A stretch of DNA of 64,000 nucleotides, taken from positions 124,001-188,000 of the forward strand of contig JACKQL020000074.1 in the NCBI GenBank assembly GCA_018296165.2. The letters run 5' to 3'. The notes beneath the pieces were generated by a model that did no database searches, was not told the DNA's origin, and saw nothing but the letters and a program-made list of their open reading frames with translations. The DNA is from Termitomyces sp. T153. Its lineage: Eukaryota > Basidiomycota > Agaricomycetes > Agaricales > Lyophyllaceae. Positions 32,298 through 43,935 of this stretch are shown piece by piece. Every line of letters starts with the position of its first letter. Positions within the stretch are counted from its first letter, which is position 1. Made by a program: the position numbers and the translations under genes.

Positions 32298-35200
32298 ATC
32301 ACAGATCTGACACCAAATGTTCTCTCTGCTCCAGTCACACTCCACACATAGCTCTCTCCACAGACACCCTCTCTGCTCAAACCTAACCCTGCACCACCCT
32401 CACCCAATACCTCCTACACTTCCCCCACCTTCTCCACCAGCTCCACCTCCCACCAAAGATTGACCATGGCATCTTCAAACCCATATTCAACTCACCCTAG
32501 CAATAAATCAATCTATTGCTTGACAACTTTACTGATACTGCACCCACACCATCCCCTGACAATAATATAAACTCTGCCAAAGGTAGTCACTTGCTGCACC
32601 AAGAACAAGTTGCCACCCCTGCCAAACAACAATGAGACCCTCAAAACCACACTCCCACCTCTAGATCTACTAGCCCCACCCTGCAACTACATTAAAAGAT
32701 CTGCACATCACTAATACTGACCCAATGACCCTCTGACAGTGCTCCCCCACCAAGAATAAAGCAAGGCCAGTGCTCTGCCCCCAACTCCAGAATTAGCTAG
32801 GACCCTTTGGATAAACTAGCCAACAACCCTGCCCAACATTTGACTGAACAAACTCTGCAACAAAGTCTCTAAGCCTAGATACAACCCCTCCCTACTCCTC
32901 TCCAGTCCCTTAGGGCCCCAATGCCTCTGACCCAACTCCAGCAACTCCAGAGCAAGACAAAAGAACTCCCAAACCTCAAGGTGGTCAAAAAAGGAAGGAA
33001 GATGCACCTCCACTCCAATCTCCTCAAAACACACCCTGAAGGTGCCCCCAACAAATCCAGAAGTTGATGCGAGAACTACAGCACCTCAACCTACAATGCT
33101 GGACAACTCTGGACCCCTCCACCACTACTTTGACACTCCCTCCTAATTGATCTGGAGCTCCTAGCATCAAAATGCTCAATGCTGCCTCCCTCCACATGCA
33201 CTTCACCAGATGGGACCTCCATCTTTCAACTACCAGATTATGCTGCCTTTAGCAAAAGAATCCCACAGCACAGAAGTCACTCCACCAGAACAAACTATAG
33301 GAAAAAGAGAATCATATATAAAGTAGTTTTTCCAGAATATTACAAACTTGCTAACATGTTCTCCAAAGGAAGCAAGAAACCCCACCATTACCTTTAGAAC
33401 CATGCTACAAGCTTGGCACCCAACCATCTTGAGTCCCAAAGCCTCAACAATAAAGAAGATACTCCCAAATGCTCTTGAAGGCTTCTCCCTGCCAAGCAAT
33501 TTAAAAACCCCCAATGACTCTGAAAACTCCACACAAAGATCCAAGATGCCTTGACCCACCACCTCCAGCCACTCTGGACCCCTCCACACAATTCCAGACT
33601 CTGGTAACACAGCTTCAGAACCCCCATTTCAACTCTGATGTCCATTGTGGGAACCCATAACACCAAACTATTAACAATGTCCCTATAGCATGCTCTCCAC
33701 AAGGTCAAGTTATTGACTGCCAGCCCCAAACTACTCCACCTTACACAAAAGACATCTTTGAACAAGAACTACACTGCCAGAGCAGCAGGAGAACAGACCC
33801 TATACAAAGTAGTCTCTCTGGAGTGTTATAAGTTTGCTGATGTATCCTCCAAGAAATGAGTAGTATCCCCACTGCCACCCACTACAATGACTGACATTGA
33901 CAAAGTGCCACTGCCATCTCCACCCAACCATGAGTAAGGATGCCCCCCATCCCAACCTCCACCACTGAAAGTCACAACCCCACTGCTGTCCTCCTCAACC
34001 TCAATCACCTAGTGAAAGAATAGACTCCGGACACCTAATGTAGTTCCCCTGAGGCACCATGTGACCCAACCACACCCACCAAAGACTGACCCTGAGCAAT
34101 GACATTACATGCCTCAAACCCCACCACTGGAGTCACAGCCCCACCATCACTCTACTCCACTCCTCTAACAAAATTGATTTCCCAGCAAAAGAACAAACTC
34201 CAGAGTAGTTTTCCCTGAGTCAAGTAATGTGCCATGTGACCTGACCACATCCACTGGAGATCAACCCAGATGCCAAGACAAATGGCTCCTCCAACTCCAC
34301 CCCAACAATCAAGGAACCAACAATGCCCTCCAAATACAGCAGTACCTCTTTTCCCTGATCAGAAACATTGTTGATTGCCCCACAGTGCTAAGACCTACCC
34401 CTGCTCCATTTATAGTGACCTTTGGACCACTCTGGAGCATGAATGGAAAATTGCCCTATCTCCACCATGACCCCCTTTGAGTCCCCAGTGCTATTCTCAT
34501 ATGACCAACTCCCTTGCCACACTCCCACCCTCATGGACGACCACCCCTCAACACAAACAATACTTTCACATGATTGAGCAATGGCCTGGCCTATCCAAGC
34601 TCTTGGAGAGCAGCTAGAACCCACCCAGCTCATCCAAGCATGACTCTGGGAACCACCACCACTTATTCAACAACTCCACCACTCAGTTTTCTGTTAAATG
34701 TCCACATGTCATGCTGATTTGAAAACCCCACTCCAGAACCCCCTCCTTGACCAGTGTTACCTCTGACACAACCCCACCAACAAGCCAACCCCCTAATCCA
34801 ACCCCCATATTGACTCCAGACCTCTGGTTCATGTGCTGGAAATAACAGACTAACAAGGACACATCCCTGGACCCCTTCCCCTGCTCCATACTACCTCCAA
34901 AGTCAACTCTGTCAATGAGCCATCCACCAACCAGCTCTTATGCCAACCCTGGACCATTGGCTCCCACCCCAAAAAAAGACATAAAGCCCCAAGCTCACCC
35001 TCAGTTCAACCCTGCCCATGCTTCACCAAACCCAGAAGAGCTCTGCCAGCAAGTCCACACCCCACCAACCCTTGTACCACCTCCATTCTGCTGGCTCCAC
35101 CCTGGGAAGGGATGAAACTACTGCTAGACCTCCAATACAACACTGAACCTACCAGTACAACCAACAACACAACTCTGCCAGGGAGCCAGCAGCTGACCTG

Positions 35201-36240
35201 CCCATGAATGTCACCTCTGAAAGGACAACTCACAAAATAACAACCCTGAAATTCTCCCTTGTGCCAAGAGCAACTCTACTAAGAAGAATCACCCACCCAA
35301 TCCTCCCTTGTGCCAAAAGCAACTCCACTAAGAAGAATCATCCATCCACCAACTTCCACACCATCTCTGGACAACCAACTCCTACTCTGAGAAGGATGAA
35401 CCCATGCCCTGGACTTGTTACACACTTGTCCCAACAAGCTCTGGCAGCACCCAATGCTCCAAAAATGCCAGAAATGCATAAGACTCCCCTGCCCATCTCT
35501 GGACTTACCTTTGGCCAGGAATAAGAAGGGATGTCATGTAGCTGGCCCAGAATCTACAAATCCCAACTAAGCACAACTCTCTTCCAATACTCTAGAGCAC
35601 AGCAAACTCCAACCAGGCACAAAACATGATACTTCAGAACAAGCATAGCAAATACTTAACCAAACACACCCCCAACAAAATGCAATACTCCAGAGTTCAA
35701 CAAATGCTCATGCAGGCATGCCTCCACTCAAATGAAAGCCTCCAAACACCCCCCACCCTTGAAGCTATCTGCTTGACCCTGAATTGCAAGAATGGGCAAA
35801 CCCAACTTTGAGAAATTATCTCTGCCCTTACGCTAATCCACCCAACAGCATAGCAGGCATGTAAAGCAGTTCCCTGCTGAGTCTACTGCAATGGCAACTC
35901 CAATCCTGAATCCCTGCCACTAAACTGCCAAGAACTCCCCCACAACTCCATCACTCCCACTGTCATCAAAAGAGACCTCTGCCCCCTCCACCAGCTATGT
36001 TGGAGCAAAATCAAAGTTGCCTGAAAACCTCTGCCTGCTCTGCCAGCCATGTTGAAACAAAAGCCAAAAACTCCCACCAAGTGCACTCAGAGTCCAGAGA
36101 TCCACCCTTAAGCCCAACTACAAGTGGTCAATATAATCCCAGATCTGAGGACACCCATCCCCAACCTTGGTCTGACCCTCTAGAAGAGCCCTGCAGAACT
36201 CCCAGCATCCCTGTAAAACTCTGGGAACCCCACCTGCAAT
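32298..36240 (+). other. A4 interior: Pro/Ser/Thr-rich sequence with pol fragments
   Basis: No intact domain. The RT N-terminal motif recurs twice, at about 33300-33370 (YKVVFPEYYKLANMFSKGS) and about 33785-33850 (YTK, stop, then a frameshifted version). An integrase-finger-like FGQE/WPGIRRDVM piece is near 35505-35545. No catalytic Asp motifs. It aligns in blocks with A3 and A5, so this collapsed interior is the normal form of a non-autonomous subfamily rather than a private deletion. Confidence 0.55.
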
Positions 36241-36529
36241 GCTCTGCTAAGCCCTAGTAACTCCAGGACTAGTTGACAACAGACAGCATCAGTGGGATTA
36301 ACTCCTGCCTCTGAATAAACTTGGGATTCAACTCCCATGAGTACCCCTACATGTTTCTGCTCATCTACCCCTCACACAAACTAAAACCTTGCATGCTTGC
36401 CAGAACTCCACAAAGAATTGGTATAAACAAGTCTAAAAAGGTACATAATCTTACAAACAGGGAAGACATGAAGCAACAAGAAAATGGGATGACAAACAGC
36501 AGAGACAAGAAAAGGCTTGAGCCCTGGAC

Positions 36530-38221
36530 CACCTCACTCCCTCTCCCCCTTCAGAGCTCCCATCCCCACTCCACTGACTCCCAAATCCACCTCCATCTGG
36601 GCCCTCACCATGGCCAGCACCTCTGTAAGCCCAGGCAACTCCTCCCCCATGTCTGCTGCCACCTCATACCATGATCTTGGAGCCACTGCATTATGCTACT
36701 GGTGCCCCACCAACAACTGCCCCATTCTCATCACTCCCTGGTCTAACTCTGGAGGATAATCTGCAGGCATCTGCACCAATCCATCCTGGATTGACGCAAA
36801 GGCAGCAGAGGCCCCATCTATAAGGACCCAGTGCTTCTGGACCCAGCCTGTTCCAAAATTGTTAATAGAGGTCAGAAAGCAAGAGAGGACACTTATACAA
36901 GATTCTCACACACCTCAAGGCTGCCTCACTCACTAACCACTTCTCCTGCTACCTCCCAGCCTAGGCCTTTGCCTGACTCAAGCCCCCCTCCTCCAAGCCC
37001 CACTGTTTCTCCACCTCCTCCATGGACTGTGCCTTCAGCTGCAACAAATGCTCCTGCAGACCCTGCACCTCTAATGCCCTTATTATAGCTGTCTGCACTG
37101 CTGTGTCATAATTTTGCTATAATATGTCCCTCTCCCTCCATGCCTGGTCTCAATCTTCTCCTGCCCTTTAGAGCTCCCCCTCCCACATTGCTAGAATCCT
37201 AGACAGACCCTCTATCTGGTGACAAAGAAAGGTCTTGGAAATTGAAGGCATGGGCTCCAGCAAGCTTGATAGCCACCCCATTAATGCTTCCAAGCCAGAA
37301 GAATACATGTGAGGCCCAGAGGGGCCCACTATTGCCTCCTAACCCTGTGGCCTCTTGCTGGGCCCTGTCTCTGGTGGCAGGGAGGCCCTCCACTTGCCCT
37401 TGTCATGTGGTGCTGCCTCCCCCTCCCTCTGCCCACCCTGTGGGGGTCCCACCTTCTCCACTGGCCACTCCATGCTCCCCTCACCCTCCAAACCTGAGCC
37501 CCAGCCTAACACTCAGGCCTTTCAACTCTTGCCCAGCTATCCCCTCACCCACCTCTCCTCCCACTCCTGCTCCATAGTGATACATGTGGCATGCCACTCC
37601 AGCAAAATTGAACATTTCTTGTGCCTAGCACAGTACAGAATACAGACCAAGGTGTTATAGCAGGACCTTATGGTTAGCTCATCAAACTCGCACAACTCTC
37701 CTCACTAGATACAGAGAGTGCACTGGAACAATTGGTCAGCAAATACTGAAAAAAGAGGTAGAGACTCACTGGAGCCTCATTCTGGCACTATTCTAGGATC
37801 AGAGGACCTCATGCCCACTCCAGCACCCCTGCAAATACCTCTGGTGTCACCTGCACCTGTGGAACCCTCTCTACCTCCAGAACAATGTGCACAATCCCTG
37901 CCCCAAGACTAGGCCTCATGAAATGCTCTGGGGCAATAGGAACTGAATGACTAGCAGGCCCTGACCCCTTCATATGCAAAGAACCCCCAGAGAAACCCAC
38001 TGCTGCTGAGGACAACTCTGCCAAGCTCAATCAGTAACTGTGGAGCAAGAAAAAACATTACACTTACAATGATGGGCCATTGCCTCCACCTTCCTGTGGT
38101 TCCACTGCTGTTCAAACTCCCACCAACAACACTGATACTCTGCCCAGATGGCCACATGGTTGTTACCAGAAGGGGGTGGGGGTGGCAATAGAAAATGCAA
38201 CAATGGCATGGCAGAAAACAT
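36530..38221 (-). pseudogene. antisense spliced gene of A4
   Basis: Minus strand, opposite to A4. Exon 1 38221-38068 (ATG; MFSAMPLLHF, WEFEQQWNHRKVEAMAHH). Intron 1 38067-38018 (GTAAGT...GGCAG). Exon 2 from 38017: LSSAAVGFSGGSLHMK, HIVLEVERVPQVQVTPE. Exon 3 from 37722 (acceptor TTCCAG): C-x2-C-x6-C (CTLCI then two stops, GELCEF), 16 residues, then C-x2-Y-x6-C (CILYCARHKKC) and SILLEWHATC. A coiled-coil stretch and exon 4 follow, with VLIDGASAAFASIQDG, YPPELDQGVMRMGQLLVG and MVRAQMEVDLGV near 36600-36830. The intron-1 junction is T|GTAAGT, giving T+AG. Same architecture as A2 and A6. Function unknown. Confidence 0.6.
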
Positions 38222-38421
38222 AGCAAAGGTTTGGGAATTCCAGTGTACATCTGCCCTTTTAATGACTTGGAAAGAGCCTCCTGATGAACAGCAGCCATGC
38301 TTCAACTTTGTTTCCCTATACTGCTGCTGCTCACTACAGTTTGATTAATATCACTTGACTTTAATTCTTATGCTCTGCTAATCCCCAACCTGTGCCCTGC
38401 ATCTCAAGAGTCTTGATGCTG
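38222..38421 (-). promoter_or_regulatory. candidate antisense promoter region of A4
   Basis: Conserved block between the antisense ATG and the 3' LTR. The TTGATTAATATCACTTGA element at 38341-38358 corresponds to TGATCAATATTGCTCGA in A6. Inferred from conservation only. Confidence 0.3.
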
Positions 38422-38433
38422 AAGGGAGAGTGA
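38422..38433 (+). other. A4 polypurine tract
   Basis: AAGGGAGAGTGA before the 3' LTR, a decayed form of AAGGGGGGGTGA. Confidence 0.65.
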
Positions 38434-38815
38434 TGTTATGATCCACTCCCTGGATCCCCAACATCATTTCCAGCACACTTGCTTTCCTGGAGTCCCCTCC
38501 CCCAATGCCCCATCAAAATCCCCAACCATTGTACATCCTCTGTGCCCACTCTAGATAACTCTGATGCTTCTCCTGCAAACCTTGATGGCCCCCTGGCCCA
38601 CTCCAATGCCTTCTCTGCAGCCATCAATGCTTCTCCTAACTGTTCTGAGCCCTAAGAACCCTCCCCCAGTGTTCCTGACTCTGTTGTACCTCACCAGCTC
38701 ATTATTCTGATTCACACAACCTACTCTGAAGTACCACAACAACCTTGGGACAACCTACATTCTCAGCTGATCCCATCAGAATATCACTGCAGCCCACCCT
38801 CTGATCACAACCAAT
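38434..38815 (+). repeat. A4 3' LTR, first part
   Basis: Matches the first 380 bp of the 5' LTR (TGTTATGATCCACTCCC...GATCACAACC) and stops abruptly. The next bases belong to the interior of A5. The LTR middle, from about 31345 to 31940 in the 5' copy, is missing. The end of the LTR appears at 45153. Confidence 0.8.
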
Positions 38816-41800
38816 AGCAAGCATGTGGGGTTTTAGTTTTGTGTGAAGGGATGGACAAGTGGAAACATGTAGGGGTACTGGTGGGAGTTGAATCCCTAGT
38901 AAACCCAGAGGTGGGGGTTAGGCCCACTAGTGCTGTCTGTGTTGGCTAGTCCTGGGGTCATTGGGACTCAGCAGAGCATCATAGGAGGGGGTCCCAAGCT
39001 TTGGCAGGAGTGTTGGAGGTCTTCCTGCAGAGCTCTGGCATGTCTTGGGGCATTGATGGGCAGCATTGTTTGGGCTTGCTCCTCAGAGGTTTGGGGCAAA
39101 GTTGTAGGGGTTGTCCTCAGGCCCATGGTGGTATCAAGCATTGTGCTGGCTTGGTTGGAGGGGTGGACCTCTGAACTTTTAAGTATGCTTGATGGCAGCT
39201 TTAGTTTTTTCTGTCAACATGGCTAGCAGAAGGGGCAGAGGTCTTCTGGTGGTTTGACCTTGTGCCAACATAGCTAGTGGAGAGGGTGGAGGTCCCTTTC
39301 AATGGTAGTGGGGGTGGTGGAGTGAAGTTTGTCCTTGGGGGCAGAGCTAGTCAGAGGTGGAAGTCCTTGGCAGCATAGTGGCAGGGTTCCAGAGTGGGGT
39401 GGTCCTTGTAGTAGACTGGCAGGGAACTGTTTTACATGCCAGCTATGCTGTGGATTGGATTAGCATAGGGGCAGAAGTACTCTCTTAGGGTGTGGGTTGC
39501 AATCTCTTGGTTGGCAGTGTCTGGAGGTTCATGTTTTGGTGGGGTTGTGCATGGAGGGGATTTGTTGAGCTCCAAAGTATTGTGTTTTATTAGAGGTGTG
39601 CTTGGTTTGGGTCTTGCTGCACTCCAGAGTATTGTGTTCTTGGTCAAAGGTGTGCTGAGTTGAGGTTTTATTGCATTCCAGAGTATTGCATTTAGTGAAG
39701 GGCATGCATGGTTGGGGTTTTGCTATGCTCTGGAGTGTTGTTGATGAGGGGGCAGGGTTTGAGGTGACCAGTCTCAATGAATTTCTTATGGTCTGAGATT
39801 GGGGCTTGTAGGTTCTGGGCCATCTATGTGACATTCCTCTTCATTCCTAGCCAAAGGTAAGTCTAGAGACAGGCAGAGGAGTCTTACATGTTTCTGGCAT
39901 TCTCCAGAGCTTGAGGTACTGCTGGGATTGGTCAGGGCAGTTGTGTTATGAGGCCAGGGCATAGGTTTGTCCTTCTCAGAGTAGAAGTCAGGAGTTTGGA
40001 GGCAGTGTGGGAGTATATTAGTGGATGCTTCTTTTTGGATAGAGGCAGCATGGGGTTGGTTGGTGAGTAGTACTTCTTGGCAGAGGTGCTTCAGGGCAAG
40101 GGAGGAGTTCAGGATTGTTGTCCTGTAGATTGTTCCTCCTGGGGAAAGTGGCTCTGTGCAGGTTGAAGGTTGTATTGGGGGTCTAAGGGCTGCTAGTTCA
40201 TTGGCAGAGTTGTGCTGAGGATTGTATTAGGGGCCTGGCATTGTGTTGGAGATCTAGCAGCAGTCTTTCATCCCTTCCTAGGGTGGAGCCAGCAAAGCAG
40301 AGATGGTGGCAGGATCAGTGGGGTATTGACTTGCTGGCAGAGCTCTCTTAGGTTTGGTGGGCTGGGGTGGGGTTGGCTTGGGGGTGAGCTCAGGGCTTCA
40401 GGTGGTGGTTTTAGTCCCTTCCCAGAGTGGAGCCAGTGAAGCAGAGATGGTGGCAGGGTTGGTGGGGTGTTGACTTGCTGGCAGAGCTCTCTTGAGTTTG
40501 GTGGAGCAGGGTGGGGTTGGTTTTGGTAAGCTCAGAACTTTGCTTCTTCCTTCAGAGTGGGAGTTAGCAGTCCAAGGTTAGCATGGGAGTTGTTTGGGGG
40601 TGGTTCATCAACAGAGTTGACTTAAGAGGTGGTGTGGAGTGGGAAAAGGAGTCCAGGGCATGCTTTGTCAGTCTGTCATTTCCAGTGTGCAAACCAGAGG
40701 TCCAGAGTCAATGCAGGGGGTGGGGTTGGGTCTTGACTTGTTGGCTGGGTTGTGTTGGAGGTGACACTGGTCAAAGGGGAGGTTCTGGACTGGGGTTTTC
40801 CTCTTAATTCAAATCAGCACAACATGCAGACATTTAATGGAAGTTACCACTGAGTGGCAAAGTTGTTGTGTAAGGGTAGCAGTTCCCAGAGTCATGCTTG
40901 GATGAGCAGAGTGGTTCTAGCAGTTCTCTGAGGGCTTGGGTGGATCTGGCCATTGCCAGGTATTTGAGGTCACTTATTTCACATTGAGGAGTGGTCATCC
41001 ACAAGTTCTGGAGGGTGGCAGGAGGAGTTGGTTGTATGGGAACATCACCAGAGACTCCAAGGAGGTCACAGCAGGGTAGAGCAATCTTTCATTTATGCTC
41101 CAGAGTGGTCTGGAGGTTCCTATGAATGGAGCAAAGGTAGGTCTTGGCACTGTGGGGCAATCAACAAGATTTCTGATCAGGAAAAAAGGGTACTGCTTTT
41201 TTGGAGGGCATCACTAGTCCCTTGATTGTTGGGGCAGAGTCAGAGGAGCCACTTGTTGTTTTTGGTGTCTGGTTGATCTCCAGCAGATGTGGTTTGGTCA
41301 CTCAGGGCATTGATGAACTCAGGAGAAACTGCTTTGAGAGTCTGGAGTTTATTCTTTTGCTGGGAAATCAATTTTGTTAGAGGAGTAGAATAGGGCAATG
41401 GCAGGGCTGTGACTCTGGGGGCAGAGTCAAGGCATGTAATGCCATTGCTCAGGGTCAACCTTCAGAGGGTGGGGTTGGGTCACATAGTGCCTTGGGAAAA
41501 CTACATTGGGTGTCCAGAGTTTATTCTTTCACTAAGTGATTGAGGTTGAGGAGGACAGTGGAGGGGTGGCTATTCTCAGGAGTAGAGGTCAGGGCATGTG
41601 ATGTCCTTCCTCATTGTGAGTGGGGGTGGCATTCCCTCAAATGTCAATTCATTGTGGGTGGAGATGGCATTTTCTTCAATGTTGATCTGTTGTTAGTGGG
41701 GAGATGGCAGCATCTTCTTGATGTTGATTTGAAGTGGGGTGCTACTCACTCCTTGGGGGATGTATCAGCAAACTTAGGACACTCTGGAGAGACTACTTTG

Positions 41801-43790
41801 TAGAGATTTTGTTTCTGGGTGCTCCAGCAGTGTGGTCCTTGTTTGGTGGATGTTTTCTTGTACAAGGGCAGAGTGGTTTGGAATTGATAGTTAAGAGCTG
41901 GACCCTGCAGAGTGCATACTATAGAGACATTGTTGACAAGTCATTGTTGGGCATTTCCTCCAAGGATGTCAGAGTCAAGATGGGGGCTCCAGAGCTGTGT
42001 TACCAGGGTTCAAAGTGGTGTGGAGGGGTTCAGAGTAGCCTGGAGTGGTAGGTCAAGGCATCCTGGACCTCGGGCAGGGTTGTCAGGGTTTTCAAATTGT
42101 TTGGCAGGGGAAACCCCTCAAGGGGCATCTGGGCATATGGGCATATCCTCTTTATTGTTGAGGCTTTCTGGGCTCAAGACAGTTGGGTGTGGAGTCCATA
42201 GTACAGTCTTGAAGGTGATGGTGGGGCTTCTTCCTTCCTTGGGAGAACATGTCAGTGAATTCAGAGTACTCTGGAAAACTACTTCATGTGAAATTCTCTT
42301 TTTTCTATAGTTTGTTTTGGCAGAGTGACTTCTGTGCTGGGGAGGTTCTTTTGCTGGAGGTGGCATAGTCTGGTGGTGAGAGGGCAGAGGTCCTGTTCAG
42401 TGGTGGCATGCAGAGAAGGGCAGCATTGAGCATTCCAATGTTGGAGGTTCTGAATCAAGTGGGAGGGGGTGTTGAAGTAGTGGCAGAGGGGTCTGGAGTC
42501 ATCCAGCATTGTGAGTCGGAGTGCCATGGTTCTCCATATTGACTTCAAGAGTTGTTGGGGCATCTTTGGGGTGCATTTCAAGGAGGCAAGGCAGATGTGT
42601 GTATTCCTTTCTTGAGAGAACATGTCAGCAAGTTCAGAGCACTCTGGGGAACTACTTCATGTGGAACTCTCTTTTCCCTGTAGTTCATTCAGGGTGACTT
42701 ATGTGCTGAGGGGTTCTCTTGCTAGAGGCAGCATAGTCTGGGAGTTGAAGGGTAGAGATTTTGTCTGGTAGTGGAGTGCAGAGAAGAGCAGCATTAAGCA
42801 CTTTCAATGTCAGAGGCTCTAGATCAAGTGGGGGGGAGATATTGAAGTAATAGCAGAGGAGTCTGAAGTTATCCCACATTGCAAGTCAGGGAGCCATGGT
42901 TCTCCCTGTTGACTTTAGGGGTTGTTGGAGTGCTTATGGGGTACATTTCAAGGAAGTGGGGCAGAGGTGTGTGTTCCTTCCTTTCTTGACCACCTTGAGG
43001 CTTGGGAATTCTTTGGCCTTGCTCCAGAGTTGCTGGAGTTGGGTCAGAGGTGTCAGGGTCCCATCAAACATTGGGTGGAGATGACAGCCAGGTTGACCAA
43101 GGGGGTCCTAGCTGATTCCAGAGGTGGGCTCTGTGTTTGGGGCATAGCATCTATCTTGGAATCTTGAGTTATTGTGGAGTGGGACTGCTGGTTTGGGCTT
43201 GATTCCAATGACAGCAAAGCTAGCTTTGAAGGGTTGACCTTCTTAGAGTTGGGTGTGGGCAAGGTGTGGGAGTCGGATGCTTTACTGGCAAAGTGGTGGG
43301 ATTTTGTTTCTGCATTGTGAATGGGGGGGCACTGTTGGAGACTTGTTGGACCGGTTATTGGTGACATGTGGATTTTGACAGAGCTACAGGGTGGGGCCAG
43401 TGGATCCAAAGGTGGAATTTAGGGGGGCAGGTCTTGAAGAGGTCTTGCTGTTGTTTGGCAGGGATGGCAACTTGTTCTCTGTGTAGCAAGCAACTACCTT
43501 TAGTGGGGGTTGTTATTATTATCAGAGACTGGTGTGGATGCAGTGCCAGCGGAGTCATCAAGCAATAGATGGGGTTATTGCTAGGGTGGGTTGAGTACTA
43601 GTTTGGAGATGTTGTAGTCAGCCTTTGGTAGGAGGCAGAGCTGGTGGAGAAGGTGGGAAGGCATAGAGGGTGTTGATGAGGGGGGTGCAGTGTTGGGTTT
43701 GAGTGGAGAGGGTGTTCATAGAGAGAGCTGTTTGTTTTGTGTGAGGTGTGACCAGAGCAGAGAGAACATTTGGTGTTAGGTCTGCAATTC
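38816..43790 (-). other. A5 interior with repeated pol-like motif
   Basis: No intact domain. On the minus strand the RT N-terminal motif recurs near 41830-41780 (LYKVVSPECPKFADT), 42310-42240 and 42680-42600, the last two as part of a 373-bp tandem duplication. The left end (38820-38960) aligns with A3 21520-21660 and A6 about 51720-51830, the region just beyond pol. The interior lacks catalytic residues. Confidence 0.55.
42243..42980 (-). repeat. 373-bp tandem duplication in A5
   Basis: GAGAACATGTCAG at 42243 recurs at 42616. The units continue in parallel (ACTACTTCATGTG, GCAGCATAGTCTG or GGCATAGTCTGG, GGGAGCCATGGTTCTCC or GAGTGCCATGGTTCTCC) to about 42980. A3 has one such unit near 23080-23400. 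Confidence 0.75.
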
Positions 43791-43905
43791 AATGGGCCTT
43801 GGCAGATTGGGCAAGGCCAAATGAATCATAGTGGGCTCCAGGCACAGGCTGACCATAGACATTGAGAGTTCCAACAGAAGTGTGTGCAGAGTTAATTGCA
43901 GACAT
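43789..43905 (-). CDS. A5 leader reading frame (gag-N-terminus-like)
   Basis: 38 codons from ATG 43905, MSAINSAHTSVGTLN, VYGQPVPGAHYD, ending TGA 43791-43789 at the same codon as in A3 and A4. Almost the same peptide as A4. Confidence 0.5.
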   Translation of the reverse strand: MSAINSAHTSVGTLNVYGQPVPGAHYDSFGLAQSAKAH

Positions 43906-43922
43906 CACAAATGGGGTAAGGG

Positions 43923-43935
43923 AGTCTTGATATTA
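43923..43935 (-). other. A5 self-priming primer-binding site
   Basis: Minus strand TAATATCAAGACT, directly after the LTR. Confidence 0.7.

Noticed and set aside
42243..42980. CRISPR-like or satellite array
   Set aside because: Only two units of 373 bp, derived from retroelement interior. No short direct repeats with unique spacers occur anywhere in the window.
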